DNA of 64,000 nucleotides from Bacillaceae bacterium OF18-1A (GCA_027694045.1 JAQEWB010000006.1:84235-148234); one strand, 5' to 3'; positions 35,104 through 44,529 are shown, counted from the first letter of the stretch. Numbers and translations are program-made. The notes: a model not told the origin generated them from the sequence alone.

Positions 35104-37353
35104 ATGACTCAAGTATTAGAAAATGTTAAAAACGCATGGGAAAACTTTAAAGGTGAAAAATGGAAAGCAGAGATTGATGTTCGCGATTTCATTTTAAATA
35201 ATGTAAACGTTTACGAGGGAGACGAGTCTTTCTTAGCGGGTGCAACTGAAGCAACGAAGCAACTTTGGGATCAAGTAATGGATTTAACAACTAAAGAACG
35301 TGAAAACGGTGGCGTTCTTGATATGGATACAAAAATTGTTTCTTCTATTACATCACATGATCCAGGATATTTAAATAAAGACATTGAAAAAGTAGTCGGT
35401 TTCCAAACTGATAAACCATTTAAACGTTCTTTACAACCATATGGTGGTATTCGTATGGCAGAACAAGCTTGTGAATCTTATGGATACGAAATGGATAAAG
35501 AACTTAGTCGTATTTTTAGAGATTGGAGAAAAACTCATAACCAAGGTGTATTTGATGCCTACACACCAGAAATGAGAAATGCACGTAAATCAGGTGTTAT
35601 TACTGGTCTTCCAGATGCATACGGACGTGGACGTATTATCGGTGATTATCGCCGAGTAGCGTTATACGGTATCGATCATTTAATTGAAGCGAAAAAAGTT
35701 GATTTAAATTTAACTGGCGGTGTAATGAGCGAAGATACAATGCGCTTACGCGAAGAGCTATCTGAGCAAATGCGTGCACTTCAAGAGTTAAAACAAATGG
35801 CTGCTTCTCATGGTTTTGATATTTCTAAACCAGCAACAAATGCACAAGAAGCGTTCCAATGGTTATACTTCGCATATCTTGCAGCGATTAAAGAGCAAAA
35901 CGGTGCTGCAATGAGTCTTGGACGTACTTCTACATTCTTAGATATTTATATTGAAAGAGATTTAGCAAATGGTACTTTAACAGAAGAAGAAGTACAAGAA
36001 ATTGTGGATCACTTCATTATGAAATTACGTCTTGTGAAATTCGCAAGAACACCTGATTATAATGAATTATTCTCTGGTGATCCAACTTGGGTAACTGAAT
36101 CTATCGGTGGTATTGCTTTAGACGGTCGTCCATTAGTAACAAAGAACTCATTCCGTTTCTTGCATACATTAGATAATTTAGGACCAGCTCCAGAGCCAAA
36201 CTTAACAGTTCTTTGGTCTAAACAATTACCAGAGAACTTTAAAAACTACTGTGCAAAAATGTCTATTAAAACATCAGCAATTCAATACGAAAATGATGAC
36301 ATTATGCGTGCTGACTACGGCGATGACTATGGTATTGCTTGTTGTGTATCAGCAATGAGAATTGGTAAACAAATGCAGTTCTTCGGCGCACGTGCAAACT
36401 TAGCGAAAGCATTACTATATGCAATCAACGGTGGTAAAGATGAAAAATCAAAAGCACAAGTTGGTCCTGAGTACGCACCAATTACTTCTGAAGTATTAGA
36501 TTATGAAGAAGTTATGCATAAATTTGATATGACAATGGAATGGTTAGCGGGTCTATACTTAAACACATTAAATGTTATCCATTACATGCACGATAAATAT
36601 AGCTATGAGCGTATTGAAATGGCGCTTCATGATACAAACGTTCTTCGTACAATGGCAACAGGTATCGCAGGATTATCTGTAGTAGCTGATTCATTAAGTG
36701 CAATTAAATACGCAAAAGTAAAACCAATTCGCGACGAAAATGGCATTGCAGTTGACTTCGAAATTGAAGGAGATTTCCCTAAATACGGTAACAACGATGA
36801 CCGTGTAGATGAAATCGCTGTAAACCTTGTGAAAACATTTATGAACAAAATCCGTAAACATAAAACATACAGAAATTCAGTTCATACAATGTCAATCTTA
36901 ACTATTACATCTAACGTTGTATACGGTAAGAAAACTGGTAACACTCCAGATGGTCGCCGTACTGGAGAACCATTTGCACCAGGTGCAAACCCAATGCATG
37001 GACGTGATACAAAAGGTGCATTAGCTTCATTATTATCTGTAGCTAAATTACCATATGCAGATGCACAAGATGGCATTTCTAATACATTCTCTATTATTCC
37101 AAAAGCACTAGGTAAAGAAGATGATGTACAAGTACGTAACTTAGTATCTATGCTTGATGGTTATGCAATAAAAGAAGGACATCACTTAAATATTAACGTA
37201 TTTAATCGTGAAACTTTAATGGATGCAATGGAACATCTTGAGAAATATCCACAATTAACAATTCGCGTATCTGGTTACGCTGTTAACTTTATTAAATTAA
37301 CTCGTGAACAACAAATCGATGTAATTAATCGTACAATGCATGAAAGCATGTAA
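35104..37353 (+). CDS. pflB: Pyruvate formate-lyase
   Basis: Glycyl-radical enzyme that cleaves pyruvate with CoA to acetyl-CoA and formate during anaerobic growth. It is 749 aa from ATG 35104 (GGAGGAGATTAGG upstream; ATG 35089 lies within that site). The catalytic Cys pair is in [10 protein letters not shown], and the radical glycine in RVSGYAVNF near the C-terminus (Gly724). Conserved blocks such as [18 protein letters not shown] are present. The activase pflA follows 67 bp downstream. The gene is codon-optimised in appearance, as for highly expressed genes. Confidence 0.96.
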   Translation: MTQVLENVKNAWENFKGEKWKAEIDVRDFILNNVNVYEGDESFLAGATEATKQLWDQVMDLTTKERENGGVLDMDTKIVSSITSHDPGYLNKDIEKVVGFQTDKPFKRSLQPYGGIRMAEQACESYGYEMDKELSRIFRDWRKTHNQGVFDAYTPEMRNARKSGVITGLPDAYGRGRIIGDYRRVALYGIDHLIEAKKVDLNLTGGVMSEDTMRLREELSEQMRALQELKQMAASHGFDISKPATNAQEAFQWLYFAYLAAIKEQNGAAMSLGRTSTFLDIYIERDLANGTLTEEEVQEIVDHFIMKLRLVKFARTPDYNELFSGDPTWVTESIGGIALDGRPLVTKNSFRFLHTLDNLGPAPEPNLTVLWSKQLPENFKNYCAKMSIKTSAIQYENDDIMRADYGDDYGIACCVSAMRIGKQMQFFGARANLAKALLYAINGGKDEKSKAQVGPEYAPITSEVLDYEEVMHKFDMTMEWLAGLYLNTLNVIHYMHDKYSYERIEMALHDTNVLRTMATGIAGLSVVADSLSAIKYAKVKPIRDENGIAVDFEIEGDFPKYGNNDDRVDEIAVNLVKTFMNKIRKHKTYRNSVHTMSILTITSNVVYGKKTGNTPDGRRTGEPFAPGANPMHGRDTKGALASLLSVAKLPYADAQDGISNTFSIIPKALGKEDDVQVRNLVSMLDGYAIKEGHHLNINVFNRETLMDAMEHLEKYPQLTIRVSGYAVNFIKLTREQQIDVINRTMHESM

Positions 37354-37420
37354 GTGAAAAAAGTGTCTCTCCACTTGTAATATAGTGGAGGCAGGCTGTT
37401 TCAATAAAGGAGGAAGTAAC

Positions 37421-38152
37421 ATGGTAAAAGGAAGAATTCATTCTGTAGAGTCTTGTGGTACTGTTGATGGCCCAGGGATTCGTTATGTCATATTTACACA
37501 AGGGTGTTTATTACGTTGTCAATATTGTCATAATGCTGATACGTGGGAGATCGGTAAAGGAAAAGAAATAACAGTTGAAGAAGTAATGCAGGATGTGACA
37601 TGTTACCTTCCTTTTATTGAAGCTTCCGGAGGCGGTATAACAGTTAGTGGTGGAGAACCATTATTACAGTTAGATTTCTTAATTGAGTTATTTAAGAAGT
37701 GTAAGGAAGTTGGAATTCATACAACAATCGATTCTTCAGGTGGTTGTTATTCTGAGGAGCCAGAATTCCAGCAAAAGTTAGATATATTAATGGATTATAC
37801 AGATTTAGTTTTATTGGATTTGAAACATATCGATTCCAAAAAACATCGTAAATTAACAGGAAAGCCAAATGAACATATCTTACAATTTGCTCGTTATTTA
37901 TCGGATAAGAAAAAACCGATTTGGGTAAGACACGTATTAGTTCCTGGTATTACTGATAATGAAGAGGATCTACAAAAATTATCTAGCTTTATTCACAGCC
38001 TGTCTAATGTTAAAAAAGTTGAAGTTCTTCCATATCATAAGCTTGGTGTATATAAATGGGAGGCACTTGGACATAAATATCCACTTGCAAATGTAGAACC
38101 ACCTACAGAAAAAAATGTAGAGCAGGCAAAACAAATTTTAAAAGCAGTCTAA
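37421..38152 (+). CDS. pflA: Pyruvate formate-lyase-activating enzyme
   Basis: Radical SAM activase that installs the glycyl radical on PflB. It is 243 aa from ATG 37421 behind AAAGGAGG; the frame is open from 37385. The 4Fe-4S motif CLLRCQYC (Cys29, 33, 36), [13 protein letters not shown] for SAM, and [15 protein letters not shown] are all standard. It is an operon with pflB and ends in a clean terminator. Confidence 0.95.
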   Translation: MVKGRIHSVESCGTVDGPGIRYVIFTQGCLLRCQYCHNADTWEIGKGKEITVEEVMQDVTCYLPFIEASGGGITVSGGEPLLQLDFLIELFKKCKEVGIHTTIDSSGGCYSEEPEFQQKLDILMDYTDLVLLDLKHIDSKKHRKLTGKPNEHILQFARYLSDKKKPIWVRHVLVPGITDNEEDLQKLSSFIHSLSNVKKVEVLPYHKLGVYKWEALGHKYPLANVEPPTEKNVEQAKQILKAV

Positions 38153-38177
38153 TCCAAATATTGGATTAGGCTTTTTG
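38149..38177 (+). terminator. Terminator of pflBA
   Basis: CTAATCCAA pairs with TTGGATTAG, then GCTTTTTG; it begins at the stop codon. Confidence 0.85.
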
Positions 38178-38358
38178 CTTTCTTTGTAATAAAACCTAGA
38201 GTATGTAGAGAGAAAAGAGTATACTGAAAATAGAATATCCATATTTTTGTAAGGAATAAGTGGAGAAATTTACATAATTGTAAAGGGAAATCAAAATAGT
38301 AAAAAGAATTAAGAAGTAAAAGAGTGAGTATCATGGAATAGAGAACATTTGTAAGTTA

Positions 38359-38387
38359 TTGCGAAAGCTCTTATAGGAAAGTATAAT
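38359..38387 (+). promoter_or_regulatory. SigA-type promoter upstream of ugtP
   Basis: TTGCGA, a 17-bp spacer, then a perfect TATAAT. It implies a leader of about 170 nt before ugtP. The 38178-38564 gap contains no gene I can support; a 71-codon frame at 38396 overlaps ugtP and lacks a ribosome site. Confidence 0.6.
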
Positions 38388-38564
38388 GTAAAGATATGAG
38401 CACAGATAGGATTAAGGGGTCAATCTTATATGCTTTGCATATCCACGACAGGTACATAGCTAAAAGGGAAAAATTAAAATCTGTTTATGTAATCTTTAAG
38501 GAAAATGTTTTTCCTATTGTCGTATATGCAATATGGAGAAACAAAAAGCTAGGAGTGGATTTGT

Positions 38565-39731
38565 TTGATAAAAAACCCCAAGGTTTTAATATTAACTGCA
38601 CATTACGGTAATGGTCATGTGCAAGTAGCGAAAACATTAGAACAAACATTTCGCCAAAAAGGCATTAATGATGTCATTGTATGCGATTTGTTTGGAGAAT
38701 CACATCCAGTTATAACCGACATTACAAAATATCTATATTTAAAAAGTTATACAATAGGAAAAGAATTATATCGCTTGTTTTATTACGGTGTAGAAAAAAT
38801 TTATGATAAGAAAATAGCATCATGGTATGCGAATTTTGGAAGAAAACGTTTGAAATCACTTTTACAGGTAGAGAAGCCAGATATTGTGATTAATACTTTT
38901 CCAATTATAGCTGTACCAGAATTAAAGAAGCAAATCGGTATTTCAATTCCTGTTTATAACGTATTAACAGATTTTTGTGTGCACAAAATATGGATTCATC
39001 GAGAAGTAGATCGTTATTTCGTCGCAACCGATCACGTGAAAAAAATCATGGTTGATATCGGTGTGCCTGCGGAGCAAATTGTTGAAACTGGAATCCCGAT
39101 TCGTAGTAGTTTTGAGCTAAAGATGAGTTCAGACATTATATATAATAAATATCAGTTATGTAAGAATAAAAAGATTTTACTAATTGTAGCAGGTGCTCAT
39201 GGAGTACTAGGTAGCGTAAAAGAACTATGTCAGTCATTTATGTCAGTACCTAATTTACAAGTAGTTGTCGTTTGTGGGAAAAATGAAGCGTTAAAACAAG
39301 ATTTAATAGGATTACAGAAACAAAACCCTGATGCATTAAAAGTATTTGGTTATGTAGAAAACATTGATGAGCTATTCCGTGTTACTTCTTGTATGATTAC
39401 GAAACCAGGCGGTATCACATTAAGTGAAGCAGCAGCGTTGCAAGTACCTGTCATTTTATATAAGCCTGTTCCAGGACAAGAAAATGAAAATGCGATGTAC
39501 TTTGAAAGAAAAGGAGCTGCAGTTGTAATTCGTGATGATAGTGAGGTTTTTGCAAAAACAGAGGCGCTATTACAAGATGATATGAAGCTTCTCCAAATGA
39601 AAGAAGCAATGAAAAGTATTTATCGTCCAGAGCCAGCTGGTCACATCGTCGATACAATTTTGGCAGAAAACTATGCAGAACCACATCATATACCTATTAA
39701 ATCACCTGCTCTTGCAGAATCGTTTACTTAA
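38565..39731 (+). CDS. ugtP: Diglucosyl-diacylglycerol synthase UgtP
   Basis: Processive UDP-glucose:diacylglycerol glucosyltransferase (GT28) that makes the glycolipid anchor of lipoteichoic acid; in B. subtilis it also couples nutrient state to cell size. It uses a TTG start, with AGGAG nine bases before. The 388-aa product has the monogalactosyl-diacylglycerol-synthase-type N-domain ([19 protein letters not shown]) and a UDP-binding C-domain with [19 protein letters not shown] and [13 protein letters not shown]. It acts at the inner membrane face, by its own promoter, monocistronic. Confidence 0.94.
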   Translation: MIKNPKVLILTAHYGNGHVQVAKTLEQTFRQKGINDVIVCDLFGESHPVITDITKYLYLKSYTIGKELYRLFYYGVEKIYDKKIASWYANFGRKRLKSLLQVEKPDIVINTFPIIAVPELKKQIGISIPVYNVLTDFCVHKIWIHREVDRYFVATDHVKKIMVDIGVPAEQIVETGIPIRSSFELKMSSDIIYNKYQLCKNKKILLIVAGAHGVLGSVKELCQSFMSVPNLQVVVVCGKNEALKQDLIGLQKQNPDALKVFGYVENIDELFRVTSCMITKPGGITLSEAAALQVPVILYKPVPGQENENAMYFERKGAAVVIRDDSEVFAKTEALLQDDMKLLQMKEAMKSIYRPEPAGHIVDTILAENYAEPHHIPIKSPALAESFT

Positions 39732-39735
39732 TATG

Positions 39736-39770
39736 AAACCCTCTTTTGTATGTTTAAAGAGGGTTCTTTG
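39736..39770 (+). terminator. Terminator of ugtP
   Basis: AAACCCTCTT pairs with AAGAGGGTT across about 10 nt, then CTTTG. Confidence 0.75.
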
Positions 39771-39792
39771 TATTGTAAAATTAAACCGCAAC

Positions 39793-39984
39793 TTATCCAC
39801 AAGAGGATTGCGCTTTCAGTAGACAGTAAAGTCGGAATATTAACAACTATATCCACATTGTCCACAATTTTTAGAAAAATATCCACAATTCAAACCGTTA
39901 ATATACACCTGAATATAGGTATGTACTAATGATCGGGATAAAATATTCACAATTCTATTAATTCTGTGGATAAAGTTGTCCACA
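39793..39984. promoter_or_regulatory. DnaA-box cluster
   Basis: Seven 9-mers fit the DnaA box TTATCCACA in 192 bp. Two are perfect: TTATCCACA at 39793-39801 (+) and its complement at 39965-39973 (-). Four have one mismatch: ATATCCACA at 39849 and 39879, TTGTCCACA at 39858 and 39976. ATATTCACA at 39943 has two mismatches, or one against TTATNCACA. There is no coding frame here. B. subtilis has DnaA-box clusters outside oriC that titrate DnaA and tune initiation; this looks like one. No dnaA, dnaN or AT-rich unwinding element is adjacent, so it is not oriC. Confidence 0.8.
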
Positions 39985-40023
39985 CTAAAAAAGTTCCCTT
40001 ATACATAAGGGAACTTTTTTAGT
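39985..40023. terminator. Bidirectional hairpin next to the DnaA-box cluster
   Basis: CTAAAAAAGTTCCCTTA pairs with TAAGGGAACTTTTTTAG over a few bases. It is terminator-shaped on both strands and separates the cluster from yfhE. Confidence 0.8.
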
Positions 40024-40051
40024 GTATTCCTATTAGTTAGGAAAAAGGTGT

Positions 40052-40101
40052 AGTGAAAATGAATAATTAGGGGGGAAAGCTTCTAATTATTCATTTTCAC
40101 T
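40052..40101 (-). terminator. Perfect 19-bp inverted repeat abutting the yfhE stop codon
   Basis: AGTGAAAATGAATAATTAG at 40052-40070 and its exact complement at 40083-40101 enclose 12 nt. It begins at the base after the yfhE stop codon. On the minus strand there is no strong T-run, so it may be an mRNA-end stabiliser rather than a classical terminator. The outer end (TTTTCACTTTA) resembles the 3' end of the bcr1-like repeats. Confidence 0.6.
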
Positions 40102-40221
40102 TTAAATGCTTTTTGAGCGATATCCCGCTGCACGATCTGCTTTTCGAAATTCTCGTTGGTATAGAACTTCTTGTGTACTAGATAATGAGTTTTTTGCTTT
40201 ATCGCGTTTCTTTTTATCCAT
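40102..40221 (-). CDS. yfhE: YfhE family small protein
   Basis: The 39-aa product is MDKKKRDKAKNSLSSTQEVL, then YQREFRKADRAAGYRSKSI. The TQEVLYQREFRKAD core fits the YfhE-like family of Bacillus. GAGGTG lies seven bases before the ATG. The location before yfhF- and recX-type genes matches the yfh order of B. subtilis. The function is unknown; it is strongly basic. Confidence 0.8.
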   Translation of the reverse strand: MDKKKRDKAKNSLSSTQEVLYQREFRKADRAAGYRSKSI

Positions 40222-40332
40222 TACAAATCACCTCGTGTCCTTAAATTCACTATTTATCGTTTCCAAAGACATGGGGTGATATACATATATATTAAAATGT
40301 TAATGATTAATTATTATTTCTGAAATTTTAGA

Positions 40333-40890
40333 TTAAGCTTCTTTTAAATGGTGTGCTTCTTGGAATGTTGTATCGCGCATCGTTGCAAGTGTATATTGAT
40401 CTTTTGGAATTTCATATAAGTTATATACTTCTTCATTTGCGTTAATTTCATCATATACGGCTTTTCTTGTTTCGTTTGCTAGATTTACATATTGTAGTTT
40501 TTCGGCAGCTTTAATAGAACGGATATTTATTTTGCGAATACGCATAAAGATTGTTTCAATATCTAATTCATAGAAAAGTTCGCTGAAAAATGAATCTTTT
40601 GCCAATTTGTTATAGCCTTTACCGTGATACGGTTTGCCAAGCCATGTTCCAAGGAAACCAGCTCGTTCTTGCACATCAAATAAAGTAATTGTTCCAATGG
40701 GGTTACCCCATTCATCTAAAATCGTGCGTGAAATCAATTCACCACGCTCTTCAGCTTCAATTGTTTGTTTCGTTAAAAATAAATATTCCTCATAAGAATA
40801 AGCCTTTTGACGCACAAAAGGGAAGACAGCTGGATCCACCATTAACTCGTATAGAACGTGGCTGTCGTGTAAGTCGCGTTTTTTCAACAT
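40333..40890 (-). CDS. GNAT N-acetyltransferase, RimJ/RimL-like
   Basis: The 185-aa protein has a GNAT fold: acceptor-side residues in the first half (ELMVDPAVFPFVRQKAYSYEEY), the acetyl-CoA loop around WLGKPYHGKGYNKLAKDSFF, and NIRSIKAAEKLQYVN at the end, a RimL hallmark. Such enzymes acetylate ribosomal proteins, other N-termini or small molecules. GAGGAGGAG lies before the ATG. A tRNA-like element with a strong terminator sits immediately upstream on the same strand and could be its attenuated leader. Confidence 0.85.
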   Translation of the reverse strand: MLKKRDLHDSHVLYELMVDPAVFPFVRQKAYSYEEYLFLTKQTIEAEERGELISRTILDEWGNPIGTITLFDVQERAGFLGTWLGKPYHGKGYNKLAKDSFFSELFYELDIETIFMRIRKINIRSIKAAEKLQYVNLANETRKAVYDEINANEEVYNLYEIPKDQYTLATMRDTTFQEAHHLKEA

Positions 40891-40931
40891 ACTAACTCCT
40901 CCTCACACGAGGGTAGCATGACGAAAAAACA

Positions 40932-40980
40932 CCCCACCCTCGAAATTTTTATATCAATCTTTAAAAAATTTCGGGGTGGG
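40932..40980 (-). terminator. Terminator overlapping the 3' half of the tRNA-like element
   Basis: On the minus strand CCCACCCCGAAATTTTT pairs with AAAAATTTCG-AGGGTGGG (17 bp, one bulge) over about 13 nt and is followed by TGTTTTTT. The 5' arm includes the 3' strand of the T-arm, so the T-arm and the terminator cannot both form fully. Confidence 0.85.
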
Positions 40981-41039
40981 AATCGAACCCACTAGAACCA
41001 GTTTCTAACGCTGGTGGCGCACCATTTGCCTTCCCCATT
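40969..41039 (-). ncRNA. tRNA-like element (pseudo-tRNA)
   Basis: Read on the minus strand, a perfect 17-nt T-arm GTGGGTTCGATTCCCAC (40992-40976) is preceded by a 5-nt variable loop TTCTA. Before that is an anticodon-type arm CCAGCGTTAGAAACTGG with loop GTTAGAA (anticodon would be UAG, Leu), and a D-arm-like GGCAAATGGTGCGCC (41030-41016) with a GG in the loop. AA stands at positions 8-9. Spacing is canonical for a tRNA. The acceptor stem is poor (about four of seven pairs), one anticodon-stem pair is C-A, no CCA is encoded, and a real tRNA-Leu would have a long variable arm. So it is not a normal tRNA. A pseudo-tRNA called tRNA-Other is known from B. cereus; I cannot say whether this is the same locus. 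Confidence 0.75.
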
Positions 41040-41040
41040 C

Positions 41041-41076
41041 ATCAATTTGAAAATGATAATCACGACACAAATTGAT
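41041..41076. promoter_or_regulatory. Inverted repeat with Fur-like box upstream of the tRNA-like element
   Basis: ATCAATTTG (41041-41049) pairs exactly with CAAATTGAT (41068-41076). Within it, TGAAAATGATAATCA (41048-41062) matches the Fur 7-1-7 consensus TGATAATNATTATCA at all but two positions. It lies directly upstream of the tRNA-like element and the acetyltransferase on the minus strand. Confidence 0.5.
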
Positions 41077-41131
41077 TATGGTTTCATTCAGTTTATAATC
41101 GTATAATACTTTATCTAGTCAAAAAAATAAA

Positions 41132-42262
41132 CTAGTTTTTTTTATTTTTTTTGTAAATTATTTTTCCATCAATCATGGTCAGTACAGGCTTGGCTAAATA
41201 ATGGAAAGGATGATGAGTCCATAACACGAGATCAGCGTCTTTTCCGGCTTCAATACTTCCAATTCTATCCTCTAATCGTAAATTTCGTGCAGGGAAAATA
41301 GTGATTCCTTCTAATGCGGTTTTTTCATCTAACCCTTCCCTTACTGCGATAGCGGCACAAATATTTAAATATTGAATGGGGGTATAAGGGTGATCTGTTG
41401 TTATAGAAACTTCTACTCCATTTTTTGATAAGACATGGTAAGTATCCCATGTTTTATTTTTAAGTTCGATTTTAGAACGGCGTGTAAGAGTGGGACCAAC
41501 GGAAACTTTCAAATTGTGTTTTGAAAGCTCTTCAACAATAAAGTGCCCTTCTGTGCAATGTTCAATACGTAAATCCAGATTGAATTCTGTTGCAAAACGT
41601 AGAGCGGAACTAATGTCATCAGCACGGTGAGCGTGGATGCGTACCGGTATTTCACGGCGTAATGCTTTTAGAATAGGGAGCATTCGAAAATCTGCTTCAT
41701 GTCCGTAGTGTTGTGCTTCATAGAATGATTCTCGAAGTAAGCCCATTATCCCCATACGTGTAATGGACTCTTTTGTTCCATTACTATGGATTTTTTTAGG
41801 GTTTTCTCCAAAGGCAATCTTTAAACCAGCAGGTTCTTGAATAATCATATGATCAATACAAGTTCCAGCTGTTTTTATTACACAGGTAGTACCCCCGATA
41901 ATATTTTGACTTCCAGGCATAACGTGAACAGTTGTTACTCCATGTTGTACAGCATCTTGAAACGCAATGTCAAAAGGGTGAATTCCGTCTAAAGAACGGA
42001 TATGTGGTGTTGAAACTTCGGATGTTTCATTTGCATCATTACCAGCCCAACCAGTGCCTTCGTCATAGAGACCAAGGTGAGTATGGACATCGATAAATCC
42101 AGGCAAGAGATGAAGTGCTCGTGCATCTATAACTGTCATATCTTGAGTAGGTTGAATAAACGGTTTGACTTCAGCAATTCTTTCTCCTATAACGAGTACA
42201 TCTCCTTGGAATTTTTGGGATGTAATAGGATATACAATGGCTTGTTTGAGCAATATTTTCAT
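41132..42262 (-). CDS. Metal-dependent amidohydrolase
   Basis: The 376-aa TIM-barrel hydrolase has the first metal motif in PGFIDVHTHLG, the later His pair in IPVRIHAHRADD and LRIEHCTEG, and the catalytic Asp in TTDHPY. The C-terminal GSIEAGKDADLVLW closes the composite beta-sandwich domain. It is related to imidazolonepropionase-like amidohydrolases, and the substrate is unknown. GAGG precedes the ATG. It appears monocistronic; its 3' end runs toward the tRNA-like element about 90 bp away, and no strong terminator lies between. Confidence 0.87.
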   Translation of the reverse strand: MKILLKQAIVYPITSQKFQGDVLVIGERIAEVKPFIQPTQDMTVIDARALHLLPGFIDVHTHLGLYDEGTGWAGNDANETSEVSTPHIRSLDGIHPFDIAFQDAVQHGVTTVHVMPGSQNIIGGTTCVIKTAGTCIDHMIIQEPAGLKIAFGENPKKIHSNGTKESITRMGIMGLLRESFYEAQHYGHEADFRMLPILKALRREIPVRIHAHRADDISSALRFATEFNLDLRIEHCTEGHFIVEELSKHNLKVSVGPTLTRRSKIELKNKTWDTYHVLSKNGVEVSITTDHPYTPIQYLNICAAIAVREGLDEKTALEGITIFPARNLRLEDRIGSIEAGKDADLVLWTHHPFHYLAKPVLTMIDGKIIYKKNKKN

Positions 42263-42398
42263 AGGTACCTCATTTCTGTTACTTTACAATGCTCATGGAG
42301 TTTAGGGGAAAGTAACTGAAAGGTTATTTGTGTAGTGTTGCTTTGGATCCTAGAAAATGAAAGGGGAAAAGTTCCTATAAAACGGTGTTTTAGAAGTA

Positions 42399-43304
42399 CT
42401 ACATTGTATGCGAAAGTATATTTTGTAATGCATGGTTTATTGTTGGAAATTTGTATTGGTACCCATGTTCAATTGCTTTAATAGGTAATACACGTTGTCC
42501 TTCTAGCACAAGTATACTCATTTCACCTAATAAAGCGTGAAGTATAAATGAAGGGACAGGTAACCAGTTCGGTTTTCTTGTTATAGCAGCAATGGTTTCT
42601 CCAAAATCCTTCATTCTTACAGGTAGCGGGGCCGTCATATTAAGAGGGCCATCAATTTCTTGGTTGTGTATGATGAAATCAACCATATGAACGACATCGT
42701 CTATATGAATCCAAGATAACCATTGGTTTCCAAATCCCATTGTACCGCCGATATAGAATTGATAAGGAAGTAGCATTTTTGGAAAGGCTCCACCGTCTGC
42801 ACCTAATACGACGCCAAACCTTGTGTAAATTGTTCTTATTCCAAGAGAACGTGCTTTAGATGCTTCTTTCTCCCATAAAAACACTGTTTCTGCTAAAAAG
42901 TCATTTCCGGGCGTTTCTTGTTGCTCGGTAAAAGATTCTGTTTCAGATGTTCCGTAGTATCCAATCGCACTTGCATTAATAAATGTCTGTGGTTTTGCGT
43001 CGAGTGCTTGAATTTGTTTAATGAGACCTTTTGTTGTTTGAATTCTACTGTTTAAAATTGCTTCTTTTTGTTTCTTTGTCCACCTATTATTAATAGACTC
43101 TCCAGCTAGATTAATAACTATATCGATAGAGGAGAGGGGGAAGGTAGGTAAATCTGGTGTCCAGTATACGTATTGAAGATTAGAGTTTGAAGTTTCAGTA
43201 GTTTTCTTCCGAGTAAGAATGTAGACGGTATAGCCTTTTTGAATAAAAAAAGTAGAAAGGTATTTACCGATAAAACCAGTACCACCAGAAATTGCGATAT
43301 TCAC
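42399..43304 (-). CDS. yfhF: TIGR01777-type NAD-dependent epimerase/oxidoreductase (YfhF)
   Basis: The extended SDR protein has Rossmann motif IAISGGTGFIGKYL, INLAGESINNRWT, the INASAIGYYGTSE active-site segment and QWLSWIHIDDV. These are family hallmarks (SulA-like/YfhF); the substrate is not known. Three starts are possible. A GAGGAGGA site lies eight bases before the GTG at 43304 (301 aa), and only two bases before an ATG at 43310. The 314-aa version from 43343 has no site. I chose the GTG. It is divergent from recX. Confidence 0.87.
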   Translation of the reverse strand: MNIAISGGTGFIGKYLSTFFIQKGYTVYILTRKKTTETSNSNLQYVYWTPDLPTFPLSSIDIVINLAGESINNRWTKKQKEAILNSRIQTTKGLIKQIQALDAKPQTFINASAIGYYGTSETESFTEQQETPGNDFLAETVFLWEKEASKARSLGIRTIYTRFGVVLGADGGAFPKMLLPYQFYIGGTMGFGNQWLSWIHIDDVVHMVDFIIHNQEIDGPLNMTAPLPVRMKDFGETIAAITRKPNWLPVPSFILHALLGEMSILVLEGQRVLPIKAIEHGYQYKFPTINHALQNILSHTM

Positions 43305-43385
43305 AATCATTTCCTCCTCATTATATATATTCTTGAAAAGCAAAAATGTTCCTCGACTATGTTAAAATAATAGAGAGGTGAGAGT

Positions 43386-44198
43386 ATGGCTGTCATTACA
43401 AAAATAGAAGTACAAAAACGATCGAAAGAACGATTTAATATTTATATTGATAAAGGTCAAGGTGAAGAGTACGGATTTAGTGTGAATCAAGTAATCTTAA
43501 TAAAACACGGGTTACAAAAGGGATTAGAAATCGATGAAATAGAGTTAGGGAATATTTTGTACAATGAAGAGGTACAAAAAGCATATTTACAAGCAATTTC
43601 CTATTTATCCTATCAAATGAGAACGAAACAAGAAATAGAAGATTTTTTACGAAAAAAAGAAGTGGGACAGGCCATCATCTCTGAAGTCGTTTCGAAATTA
43701 TTACATGACCGATATATTAATGATAAAGAGTACGCAATTTTATATACGCGAACGCAAAGTAATGTGAATCGAAAAGGTCCAACTGTTATTAGAAGAGAGC
43801 TATTAGGTAAAGGTGTTCAAGATGTAGTCATTACACATAGTTTACAAGAGTATCCAAAAGAAAAGCAATTTGAAAATGCTTCATTTCTTATAGAAAAGAA
43901 GAAAAAATCTTATCAAAAGCATTCCTTTTTACAAATGAAGCTAAAGTTAGATGAAATGCTTGTTCGTAAAGGATATTCTAGAGATGTGATTCAAATTTGT
44001 CTGGAAGAATTGAAAGACGAAAAAGATGACGAACAGCAACAAGAAGCGTTACACTATCATGGGAATAAATATTATGAGAAATATAAGAAGTATGATGGAT
44101 GGACCTTTGAAAATAAGATGAAACAAGCGTTATATCGAAAAGGATTTTCTATTGATGAGATAGAGATATTTTTACAAATGAAACGTGAAGAGGGATGA
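43386..44198 (+). CDS. recX: Regulatory protein RecX
   Basis: RecX modulates RecA filaments during recombination and repair. The 270-aa length, the repeated three-helix modules (YLSYQMRTKQEIEDFLRKK, LHDRYINDKEYAILYTRTQ, GPTVIRRELLGKGV) and the yfhF-recX-yfhH order are those of Bacillus RecX (YfhG). GAGAGGTGAG precedes the ATG. A gap of 13 bp to yfhH indicates an operon. Confidence 0.93.
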   Translation: MAVITKIEVQKRSKERFNIYIDKGQGEEYGFSVNQVILIKHGLQKGLEIDEIELGNILYNEEVQKAYLQAISYLSYQMRTKQEIEDFLRKKEVGQAIISEVVSKLLHDRYINDKEYAILYTRTQSNVNRKGPTVIRRELLGKGVQDVVITHSLQEYPKEKQFENASFLIEKKKKSYQKHSFLQMKLKLDEMLVRKGYSRDVIQICLEELKDEKDDEQQQEALHYHGNKYYEKYKKYDGWTFENKMKQALYRKGFSIDEIEIFLQMKREEG

Positions 44199-44211
44199 GG
44201 GGAATAATAAG

Positions 44212-44529
44212 ATGAATATGCCAAAACGCTACAGTGAAATGACACCGCATGAGCTTAGAGAAGAAATTGGGGCTTTGAAAGAACAAGCAGTAAAAGCTGA
44301 GCAACTGGGAATTGTAAATGAATTCGATGTATTAATGAGAAAAATGGCTATGGCTCGTGCTTATATGACAGATATCAACAAATTTCATATTGGTGAGACG
44401 TATGAGTTAGTAGAAGAACCTGGTGTATTATTTAAAATTACGTATTTCAATGGGGTATTTGCTTGGGGATATAAACAAAACGATACGGAAGAGATTGGCA
44501 TACCAATTTCGTTATTACAAGAAAAATAA
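44212..44529 (+). CDS. yfhH: YfhH family protein
   Basis: Starting at ATG 44212 behind GAGGGGA gives 105 aa: MNMPKRYSEMTPHELREEIG onward, with a helical N-half and a beta-rich C-half (HIGETYELVEEPGVLFKITY). It matches the YfhH/DUF1811 family, known as a small structured protein of unknown function. It lies in the recX operon. Confidence 0.88.
   Translation: MNMPKRYSEMTPHELREEIGALKEQAVKAEQLGIVNEFDVLMRKMAMARAYMTDINKFHIGETYELVEEPGVLFKITYFNGVFAWGYKQNDTEEIGIPISLLQEK

Noticed and set aside
38396..38611. 71-codon frame upstream of ugtP
   Set aside because: No ribosome site, overlaps the well-supported TTG start of ugtP, and has no recognisable features.
40921..40980. T-box leader reading of the AGGGTGG motif near the tRNA-like element
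   Set aside because: The motif lies in the 3' arm of the terminator, followed by T-run, not in an antiterminator; no specifier loop region is upstream and no amino-acid gene follows.
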